Positions 57,399 to 64,000 of a stretch of 64,000 nt of DNA are shown here, piece after piece. Below the pieces are notes generated by a model. It saw only the letters and a list, made by a program, of their open reading frames with translations, was not told the DNA's origin and did no database searches. Numbering within the stretch: the stretch's first letter is position 1; each line of letters starts with the position of its first letter. The translations under genes were made by a program, and so were the position numbers. Source of the DNA: Gemmatimonas sp. (GTDB lineage: Bacteria > Gemmatimonadota > Gemmatimonadetes > Gemmatimonadales > Gemmatimonadaceae); assembly GCF_021298855.1 (NCBI RefSeq), contig NZ_JAJTHI010000004.1:1-64000 (forward strand), given 5' to 3'.

Positions 57399-58976
57399 GG
57401 CTGGGCCCCAGCCGCCGCCACCCGGGGTTTCGATGGTGAGCACATCGCGGGCGTGCATGGCCACCCGCGTCTTGGCGGGAAGCAACTGGTCGTTGAGCAG
57501 GTTGCGCCCCGTGGCACCGGCCGCGCCACCGTTCGCCCCCGGCGGGGCCACGCGCCGGCGCTCGGTGAGCAGCGTGGCGGTGCACGGCACCAGCGCCTGG
57601 TACCGGCGCACCACGCCATCACCACCGCGGTGCGTGCCGGCTCCACCACTGCCGCGGCGCACCGCATACTCCACCACACGCAGGGGATAGGCGCGCTCGA
57701 GGCTCTCCACCGGCGTGTTGCGCGTATTGCTCATCCCCACGTGCACGGCGTCGGGGCCGGGGCCGCGCCAGGTGGCCCCCTGCCCGCCCCCCAGCGTTTC
57801 GTAGAAACTCCAGCCAGGCGCGCCCAGCGTGACGTTGTTCATCGTCCCCTGACCGCAGGCGGGGATCACGAGATCGTGCACGCCAATGCGCGCCGCCGCC
57901 TGCGCGAGGGCCGCGAAGCACACATCCGTGAGGCGCTGCGACAGCTCCACGTTGCCCGCCGCCACGGCACTCGGCCGCTTCGCGTTCGCCACGCAGTCAT
58001 CGGGAATCGTGAGCGCGAGTGCGCGCGCCACGCCGTCGTTCACCGGCACGTCGTCGTCGCAAAGCACCCGCAGCACGAACACCGCCGCCGCCCGCGCCAC
58101 GGCGGGCGGCGCGTTCACGTTGCCGCGCACGGCAGGCGACGTGCCCGTGAGGTCGAGGTGCAGCGTGCCATGCTCCACGCGCGCGTGCACCACCACGGGA
58201 ATCGCCTCGTCGCTCACGCCATCGCCTTCGAGCGCGTCAGCGGCATGCCCCTCCGCACCGTCGAGAAGTGCGAGCCGTGCGCGCACGCGTCGCTCGGTGT
58301 AATCGAGCAGCGCGTCCACGGCGGCCGTGAGTGTCTGCTCGCCAAGCCGCAGGAACAGCGCCTGCCACCCGGCACGTCCGGCGGCACACGCCGCCCGCTG
58401 CGCACGCAGGTCGCCCTCACGCTCGGCCGGGGTACGCACATTGGCCAGCAGCAGCGCCAGCAGATCACGCTGCACCACGCCCCCCGTCTCGAGTCGCACC
58501 GGCGGCACGATGAGGCCTTCCTGATAGAGCTCGGTGGCACCGAACGGCATGCTGCCGGGACTCATGCCTCCCACGTCGGCATGGTGCGCCCGCACGGCCG
58601 CGTAGCCGATGATGCGCTCGGCATCGTGCGGATGCGCGATGGCCTCGACCATGGTGAGATCGGGGAGATGCGACCCACCGTGCGACGGGTCATTGAGCAG
58701 GAACAGGTCGCCGGCGCGCGCCCCGGCGGCGCGCACCGCCGCCACCGACTCGGGCATGGCGCCCAGGTGCACGGGAATGTGCGCCGCCTGCGCCACCATG
58801 CGCCCCGCGTCGTCGAAGAGCGCGCAGGAGGCATCGCGCCGTTCGCGGATGTTGGGCGAAATGCTGCTGCGCTCGAGCAGCCCGCCCATCTCCTCGGCCA
58901 GCATGGCCACGCCCTGCGAGAAGACCGTAAGCTCGAGCGCATCGAAGGGGCCCGCTGCCGTGGTGGAGGTGTTCAC
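57387..58976 (-). CDS. Hydantoinase B/oxoprolinase family protein (HyuB)
   Basis: A 529-residue HyuB-type subunit. A GTG start at 58976 overlaps the uracil-DNA glycosylase stop (GTGA). Family segments: ELTVFSQGVAMLAEEMGGLL, SPNIRERRDASCALFDDAGR, VHLGAMPESVAA, LFLLNDPSHGGSHLPDLTMV and, near the C-terminus, GAGTHRGGDGVVRRYQAL. With HyuA it forms an ATP-dependent amidohydrolase acting on hydantoins, 5-oxoproline or acetone-carboxylase-like substrates. The exact substrate cannot be told. Unusually, a DNA-repair gene separates it from hyuA. Confidence 0.88.
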   Translation of the reverse strand: MNTSTTAAGPFDALELTVFSQGVAMLAEEMGGLLERSSISPNIRERRDASCALFDDAGRMVAQAAHIPVHLGAMPESVAAVRAAGARAGDLFLLNDPSHGGSHLPDLTMVEAIAHPHDAERIIGYAAVRAHHADVGGMSPGSMPFGATELYQEGLIVPPVRLETGGVVQRDLLALLLANVRTPAEREGDLRAQRAACAAGRAGWQALFLRLGEQTLTAAVDALLDYTERRVRARLALLDGAEGHAADALEGDGVSDEAIPVVVHARVEHGTLHLDLTGTSPAVRGNVNAPPAVARAAAVFVLRVLCDDDVPVNDGVARALALTIPDDCVANAKRPSAVAAGNVELSQRLTDVCFAALAQAAARIGVHDLVIPACGQGTMNNVTLGAPGWSFYETLGGGQGATWRGPGPDAVHVGMSNTRNTPVESLERAYPLRVVEYAVRRGSGGAGTHRGGDGVVRRYQALVPCTATLLTERRRVAPPGANGGAAGATGRNLLNDQLLPAKTRVAMHARDVLTIETPGGGGWGPALHR

Positions 58977-59635
58977 GACAATGCCTCCGGGGGAGCGGGA
59001 TAGCCGGCCCGCATGATGGCACGCTGGCAGCCTACCATCCACACCTCCTGCAACGCCGCCATCTTCGCACCCTTGCCGCGGTCGGGCGCCATGGAGAGCA
59101 GCCCCTGCGCCGAGGGGTGCGGCAACGCCTGTCGCGCCAGCGTGGGGCGCGGCTTCTGCGCGAGCAGCACGTCCACCGTGCGCGTGGCCACGCGCCCCAG
59201 CGTGACGATGCCCTTGAGCCCGTGCGTCACCAGCTGATCGAGGTCGCGGTTGAGCCGCGCCAGGTTGCGCGGGCTCTCCAGTTCGGCGCGAAGCGGTGCC
59301 CGGAACGACGCGCCATCATTGGTGGGGCAGCGGTCGTAGGCGTTGCCGAGCGCCACGCCGTGCGCGATGGGCGCGAGGCCGGCCGCGGTGAATGCGGCGC
59401 CGTCCCACGGCAGCGTGTCGACCTCAGGGGGCAGGACCACCGCCCCCAGTCGCTGCAGCGCGCCGTAGAGATGCTTGCCGGCGGCGTCACCGAAGAAGGG
59501 CACACCGCTCTTGTCGGCGCCGCGCGGCCCCGGCGCTTCCCCCACGATGAGCACATGCACGGCGCCCTCCGGCGGAAGCAGCATGGGCACGGGAGTCCCC
59601 AGTATGCGGCCGGTGTTGACCCGCTGCGCGCTCAT
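58973..59635 (-). CDS. Uracil-DNA glycosylase superfamily protein
   Basis: A 220-residue UDG-fold protein. Motif 1 is VGEAPGPRGADKSGVPFFGD, the GEAPG form of family 4/5-like enzymes; NAYDRCPTN and the closing ALPHPSAQG give further active-site segments. No four-Cys Fe-S pattern of family 4 is visible (only a few Cys), so a family 5-like or uncharacterised branch is likely. It would remove uracil or a related base from DNA, or act on a modified nucleobase. It is 31 bases after hyuA and overlaps hyuB. Confidence 0.8.
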   Translation of the reverse strand: MSAQRVNTGRILGTPVPMLLPPEGAVHVLIVGEAPGPRGADKSGVPFFGDAAGKHLYGALQRLGAVVLPPEVDTLPWDGAAFTAAGLAPIAHGVALGNAYDRCPTNDGASFRAPLRAELESPRNLARLNRDLDQLVTHGLKGIVTLGRVATRTVDVLLAQKPRPTLARQALPHPSAQGLLSMAPDRGKGAKMAALQEVWMVGCQRAIMRAGYPAPPEALS

Positions 59636-59666
59636 GCTCGCCCCTCGTGTGTGGCGTATGTCCCGA

Positions 59667-61646
59667 TCATGTGAGCTCCAGCAGCCATCCACCCACGTCG
59701 AGTGCGCGCGCCGTCCAACCCGGCGCCACGCGCATGGTGGCATCGGGGAGTCGCACCACGGCGGCCCCGCGCAACGTCCGCTCCATGGCGCGTCCGTCAT
59801 CCCTGTCGTGCGGCAGGGCGCCGTGGCCGGGCTGGCGCGCAAACTGCACCGGCCAGGGAGCACTGCTGCGGGTGGTCCGCACGCTGATGAACTCCACCGG
59901 TCGGTCGAGGGTGAACCCCACGCGCGCGTCATGTCGCGCCGCGAAGCGCGCGGTCACCTCCGTCACGCGGTCGCCCGGCTGGACCGGGATATCCAGTTCA
60001 TAGCCCTGGCCCACGAAGCGACTGCGCAGCCACCAGCGCGTGGCCAGCTGGGCCGAGTCGCCACCGAGACGCGTGGCACTGTCGGTGAGCAGGGCGGCCA
60101 ATGCGTCGTCGCCCAGCGCATCGGCGTGCACGACGCAGCCGGTGAGCTGCTCGCGACGTTCGGGGGCGAGCGCGAGTCCCACGGCGCTGAGGACGCCGGC
60201 GTGCGGTGGTACGATGACCTGCCGCATGCCGAGGCGTTCGGCGAGGCCGCACGCGTGCAGGGGCCCGCCACCGCCGAAGGCGATGAGCGGGATGCCGCGC
60301 GGGTCGATACCGCGCTCCACCGACACCCGGCGCAGCGCCCGCGCCATGGTCGCGTCGGCGGTGGCAATGATGGCCTCGGCGGCGCGCTCCACCGACACGT
60401 TGAGCGGCTCGGCGATGCGTGCCACGGCCGCCACCGCGCGATCACGGCTGATGTGCACGCCGCCGCTCCATTCACCCGCGGCGATGGTGCCCAGCACCAC
60501 GTGCGCGTCGGTCACGGTGGGGCGCTCGCCACCGCGGTCGTAGGCCGCCGGCCCTGGCGCCGCGCCGGCGCTCTCCGGGCCGGCGCGCAGGGCGCCGCCA
60601 TCGTCGAGCCACGCGATGCTGCCACCACCGGCGGCCACCGCTTCCACCAGCACGCGTGGCAGCGCAATGGGAATGCCGGCCACGCCGCCGCCGCGCTCCA
60701 CCAGCGGCTCGCCGTCGTCCACGAGCCCCACGTCGGCGCTGGTCCCGCCAATGTCGATGGTGAGGGCGCGGGCCATGCCCAACGCGCGAGTAATGGCCGC
60801 GGCTCCCGTGACGCCGCCGGCCGGACCGCTGAGCGCCAGCGCGGCCGCGTGCTGCACGGCGTCATGCGCCTCGAGCGTGCCACCGGCGGAGGTCATGACC
60901 CGCGGCGCGGGGTAGCCGCGCTCGCCCAGGCGTGAGGAGAGCCCCGCGAGATAGCGACGCACCGACGGCCGCGCGTACGCCTCGGCCACCGTGGTGGCCA
61001 TGCGCTCGTACTCGCGGATCTCCGGGAGCACCTCGTGACTGGTCACCACGTCGATCGACAGGGCGCGCGCGGCAATGGCCTCGCGCAGGGCGGCGCCCAG
61101 GCGCTGCTCATGCGTGGCATCGCCGTAGGCATGCAGCAAGGTCACGGCAATGGTGTGCGCGCCGGACGCCGCGGCCATGGCGAGCGCCTCGTCCACCACC
61201 TGCGCGGCACCGGCCTCCGTGAGCGGCTCCACGACCTCGCCGGGCGCCACCCGTTCCGGCACGGCCACGATGTGTTCACGCGACACCAGCGGTGCCACAT
61301 GCTGGCGCGACAGGTCGTAGAGCGCCGCCCGTTCTTGCCGGCGCAGTTCGAGCAGATCGGTGAAGCCGCGCGTCGCACAGGCCACCACCGGGGAGCCACG
61401 CCGTTCGAGCAGCAGATTGGTGACCACGGTGGTCCCGTGGGCGATGTAGACCAGCCGGTCGGGGGGCAGCTCGGCGGCGGCGAGGGCATCGAGCACGCCC
61501 TGCGCGCGGTCAACAGGCACGCTGAGCACCTTGGTGGTGTGCACCGTGCCGTCGGCATGCAGTGCCGCGAGATCGGTGAAGGTACCGCCCACATCGATCC
61601 CCACCGCGACGCGCTGTCCTGCCGCCACCCCCGAGGACGCCGTCAT
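59667..61646 (-). CDS. Hydantoinase A/oxoprolinase family protein (HyuA)
   Basis: A 659-residue HyuA-type ATPase subunit. The actin-like ATP domain shows VAVGIDVGGTFTDLAALHAD near the start, YIAHGTTVVTNLLLERRG, LTIDIGGTSADVGLVDDGEP and IAFGGGGPLHACGLAERLG. The start ATG at 61646 overlaps the DUF4105 gene stop (ATGA). It works with HyuB in ATP-driven ring opening of hydantoin-like substrates or 5-oxoproline. Its C-terminal third is the usual beta-rich domain. Confidence 0.9.
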   Translation of the reverse strand: MTASSGVAAGQRVAVGIDVGGTFTDLAALHADGTVHTTKVLSVPVDRAQGVLDALAAAELPPDRLVYIAHGTTVVTNLLLERRGSPVVACATRGFTDLLELRRQERAALYDLSRQHVAPLVSREHIVAVPERVAPGEVVEPLTEAGAAQVVDEALAMAAASGAHTIAVTLLHAYGDATHEQRLGAALREAIAARALSIDVVTSHEVLPEIREYERMATTVAEAYARPSVRRYLAGLSSRLGERGYPAPRVMTSAGGTLEAHDAVQHAAALALSGPAGGVTGAAAITRALGMARALTIDIGGTSADVGLVDDGEPLVERGGGVAGIPIALPRVLVEAVAAGGGSIAWLDDGGALRAGPESAGAAPGPAAYDRGGERPTVTDAHVVLGTIAAGEWSGGVHISRDRAVAAVARIAEPLNVSVERAAEAIIATADATMARALRRVSVERGIDPRGIPLIAFGGGGPLHACGLAERLGMRQVIVPPHAGVLSAVGLALAPERREQLTGCVVHADALGDDALAALLTDSATRLGGDSAQLATRWWLRSRFVGQGYELDIPVQPGDRVTEVTARFAARHDARVGFTLDRPVEFISVRTTRSSAPWPVQFARQPGHGALPHDRDDGRAMERTLRGAAVVRLPDATMRVAPGWTARALDVGGWLLELT

Positions 61647-62968
61647 GCCGTTGGCTGCCCCGGCGAGCGACGGCCGTTGGCCACGATCGCGAGGGCCACG
61701 TGCACCGGCACCATGGTCATGAACAGCAGCATGCTCCCCTGCGTGAAGCCCGGGAGGTGCATGAGCACGAGCCCCACGAGGGCCATGCCGGCCACGAGTG
61801 CCGCAAGCGCCCGCGCCCCGCGTCCGGTTCTGCTGGGGCGCGCCCGCCACCACCAGAGCGCGGCCGCCAGCAGCAGCAGCGGCGACAGGATGGTGAGGTT
61901 GAGATTGCTCCCCATGTACGGCACATGCTTGGTGACGGTCCCGGCGAGCAGCAGCGCCGTGCCCAGGACGCCGCTCACCCCGTACCAGAGGACGCCGAAG
62001 AGGCTCAGGCCCACCGGGAGCAGCCGTGCAAGGGCAAAGACCAGCACCCCCAGCCCCAGCCCCGCCGCCAGCGCCGGCATGATGCGCTGCGGCGCCGCGG
62101 CGGCCATGGACTCGCGTTGTGCCGTGAACAGCACGGTGTCGTGCGCCACCAGGCGCACGCCGGCCACCGGAACGGCGGCGAGGTGCTGCGCGAAGTAGTC
62201 GGGGAGGAACGCCTGCTGCCACCGGGTGAGGGGTCGGTCGGCGTTGCGCCCCAGCGCGATCTGAATGCCGGTGTACACCGGCAGATTGTCGGCCGTGATG
62301 CGCGCCGTTTCGCCGCGCCAGGTGTGATACCCCACCACCGTATCGAGCGCGGGGCGCAGCGCCCCGTTCAGCACCCAGTCGAGCGCATCGCGCACGCGGG
62401 TACTGCAGTTGTCGTTGTAGTAGTCGTAGCGGTAGTAGCGATTGGCTTCCTGCGCCTTCCACGCCAGAAAATCGTAGAGCGCGCCGCGCTGCGTGGCGGT
62501 GAGGTTCAACTGCTGCCGGCGAATGGTGCGGTTCTGCGACTGGTACAGCGCATTGAATTCCACGGTGCGGTAGCCGGCCATCCAATAGCGCGTATCGCCG
62601 GTGAGGAAGCGCCCCAGGAAGTTCGGCTGGTCGAAGTCGAACATACCCCAGTTGAAGGCGGTGTCTTCGCCGGTATTCGCGTCGGAGACCGCCAGCGCAA
62701 TGTGCCCGAAGCGTTCGAACACCTCGTCGCCGGGACCGTAGGTGTAGAGGGTGAACTGCAACGCCGCGCCACGCAGCGCCCGTGCGCTGTCGAGTGCGGC
62801 ATCGGTTCCGGGGGCCGGTGGTGGTGGCGTTTGCGGTACGTTGTCGGGGAGCGGTGCCCCGGCCACCTGTGCCAGCAGTGGCGAGGGCGCGCCCATCGCA
62901 ACGGAGAGCGCGCCGGCTGTCACGCCGAGGGCGATGACAACACGGCGCGTCCACGCCTGCCGCAGCAT
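61643..62968 (-). CDS. DUF4105 membrane protein
   Basis: A 441-residue exported or membrane protein. A signal or anchor helix is at the N-terminus (VVIALGVTAGALSVAMGAPS). The soluble DUF4105 domain follows (about 50-280), with YGPGDEVFERFGHIALAV, NWGMFDFDQPNFLGRFLTGD and the conserved YDYYNDNCSTRVRDALDW carrying a Cys that could be catalytic, as in papain-like folds. Four to five transmembrane helices form the C-terminal part. Function unknown; the fold suggests a peptidase or amidase. The start ATG at 62968 was chosen next to the signal sequence. Confidence 0.82.
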   Translation of the reverse strand: MLRQAWTRRVVIALGVTAGALSVAMGAPSPLLAQVAGAPLPDNVPQTPPPPAPGTDAALDSARALRGAALQFTLYTYGPGDEVFERFGHIALAVSDANTGEDTAFNWGMFDFDQPNFLGRFLTGDTRYWMAGYRTVEFNALYQSQNRTIRRQQLNLTATQRGALYDFLAWKAQEANRYYRYDYYNDNCSTRVRDALDWVLNGALRPALDTVVGYHTWRGETARITADNLPVYTGIQIALGRNADRPLTRWQQAFLPDYFAQHLAAVPVAGVRLVAHDTVLFTAQRESMAAAAPQRIMPALAAGLGLGVLVFALARLLPVGLSLFGVLWYGVSGVLGTALLLAGTVTKHVPYMGSNLNLTILSPLLLLAAALWWWRARPSRTGRGARALAALVAGMALVGLVLMHLPGFTQGSMLLFMTMVPVHVALAIVANGRRSPGQPTA

Positions 62969-62979
62969 GCGCCCGGGGG

Positions 62980-63984
62980 TCAGAACCGGACTTCCTTGCC
63001 GTCGTCGGCGGCCTTGTAGATGGCTTCGACGATCTTCTGTACCGCCACCTGATCGGTGGGCGGCTCGTACGGCGTTTCGCCGCGAATGACCGCCAGGAAG
63101 TGCGCGATTTCGGCGCGATAGCTCTGCAGGAACGGGCTCTCGCGCACCCCGGCCCCGCTGGGCGACACGTCGACCGCGCGGCCGTTGAGCTCCTTGGTCA
63201 CCCGCAGCGGCGCGAGCCGCGCGGAGCCGCGGGTGGCGTGCACTTCGAACCACCAGCGGTCTTCGTCACCCACGTACGACCACGACACGTCGATATTGAC
63301 CACGAGGCCATTGGCGCACTCGAGGAAGAGCTGCATGGCGTCTTCCACGGCCCCGGCGCCGCGGCCACGCCGCATGCTCGACGACACGCGCACGGGGGCC
63401 GGGCCGTCGGCCAGCCAGAGGGCGAGGTCGAGCAGCGGGAAGCCGTGCTCCAGGAATACGCCGCCCCCCGACTCGGCTCGCCGGTTGCGCCAGCCGTCGG
63501 CGTTCTTCTTCACCTGCAGTGACCCGCAGCGAATGCTGGTGACCTGCCCCAGCTCACCGTTGCGGATGAACTGGTCGAGCGCCTGCGTGTCGCTGCGGAA
63601 GCGGTGATTGTGCCCCACCACCAGCCGCACGTCGGCCTTCTGCGCGGCCGCGAGGCACCGCTCGATGCCACGCGACGACAGCGCCAGCGGCCGCTCACAG
63701 AGTACGTGCAGCTTCTTGCGCAGCGCACTCAGCACGTGCGGCTCGTGCAGGTGATTGGGGGTGGCAATGACGACCGCGTCGAGCTCATCGCTGTCGAGCA
63801 GCTCCTCGAAGTCGGTGAAGACGTCGGGTACCCCGAACCGGTCGGCCAGCGCGCGCGCCTTGGCGGCATCGTTGTCGCACAGGGCAACGAGCTGGGCACC
63901 GCGCAGCTTGGAGAGAACAGGGATGTGCGTCAGCTGGGCAATGGCACCCGTGCCGACGACGGCGATGCGTACGCCGTCCTTCAT
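62980..63984 (-). CDS. Gfo/Idh/MocA-family oxidoreductase
   Basis: A 334-residue NAD(P)-dependent oxidoreductase. The Rossmann motif is IAVVGTGAIAQLTHIPVLSK; VVIATPNHLHEPHVLSAL and LHVLCERPLA follow. The family's EKP motif is here ERP: the catalytic-site Lys is Arg. The C-terminal domain (about 125-300) has the usual open beta-sheet, GGGVFLEHGFPLLDLALWLA. Enzymes of this family act on sugars, inositol or sugar nucleotides. It is the first of five genes running left on the minus strand; the next starts 11 bases on. Confidence 0.88.
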   Translation of the reverse strand: MKDGVRIAVVGTGAIAQLTHIPVLSKLRGAQLVALCDNDAAKARALADRFGVPDVFTDFEELLDSDELDAVVIATPNHLHEPHVLSALRKKLHVLCERPLALSSRGIERCLAAAQKADVRLVVGHNHRFRSDTQALDQFIRNGELGQVTSIRCGSLQVKKNADGWRNRRAESGGGVFLEHGFPLLDLALWLADGPAPVRVSSSMRRGRGAGAVEDAMQLFLECANGLVVNIDVSWSYVGDEDRWWFEVHATRGSARLAPLRVTKELNGRAVDVSPSGAGVRESPFLQSYRAEIAHFLAVIRGETPYEPPTDQVAVQKIVEAIYKAADDGKEVRF

Positions 63985-64000
63985 TCACGCCTCCGGGGAG

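Overview
The window is G+C-rich chromosomal DNA. It most probably comes from a Gemmatimonadota (Gemmatimonas-like) bacterium. That placement is an inference from several signs taken together: secreted proteins whose signal peptides end in a Leu/Ala-x-Ala-Gln motif, large TonB-dependent receptors, secreted S9, M28 and S41 peptidases, an alpha-type NADP isocitrate dehydrogenase, a LolA/SPOR cell-envelope set, and many starts without a Shine-Dalgarno sequence. Everything is consistent with a diderm heterotroph that feeds on peptides and polymers. No phage, transposase, CRISPR array or resistance island is visible.

Layout. 1-205: the start of a DUF1778-type antitoxin gene with a perfect 9-bp-arm operator over its -10 element. 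356-13046: secreted S9 peptidase, YdeI-like protein, aminotransferase, ZnuD-like TonB receptor, serine hydrolase, ankyrin protein, thioesterase, unknown P-loop ATPase, MHS-family transporter. 13330-21110 (mostly minus strand): GHL10 lipoprotein coupled to isocitrate dehydrogenase, a divergent ROK sugar kinase, tRNA-Gln, and a 1067-residue TonB receptor. 21441-23792: prs, rplY and pth, a classic translation/nucleotide cluster. 23810-28502: two M28 metallopeptidases around a beta-propeller lipoprotein. 28556-30331: a four-helix-bundle (S23-like) gene between inverted heptamer arrays that runs in frame into ychF. 30456-34398: SDR, AraC regulator, small membrane protein, DUF3108 protein, HMCES/YedK. 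34527-37418: rpsF-rpsR-DUF2232-rplI, then rsfS. 37423-50077: a metallopeptidase/propeller/barrel protein, two SPOR proteins overlapping smc, a FlgD-like secreted protein, an MBL hydrolase and DAHP synthase. 50230-50904: lolA. 50913-55651 (minus): prfA-prmC-YlbF-tmk-ctpA. 55764-57398: Crp/Fnr regulator and MBL hydrolase. 57387-63984 (minus): a tightly coupled operon of a Gfo/Idh/MocA oxidoreductase, a DUF4105 membrane protein, HyuA, a uracil-DNA glycosylase and HyuB.

The most unusual signal is non-coding. At least seven intergenic spaces carry short elements built from 7-8 bp tandem units, most of them folded back as two inverted arms (3020-3167, 3792-3916, 10217-10370, 13081-13322, 17566-17649, 22409-22443, 50083-50191). 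One heptamer type (GGGTTTC) also flanks the four-helix-bundle gene in inverted orientation. This is the same architecture as 23S rRNA intervening sequences, where an S23 gene sits inside a stem. I propose that these hairpins and the S23-like gene form one family of small mobile or expanding elements.

A second general signal is a set of start codons 4-7 bases downstream of a -10-like hexamer, with no Shine-Dalgarno. This suggests frequent leaderless transcripts next to conventional leadered genes such as rpsF.
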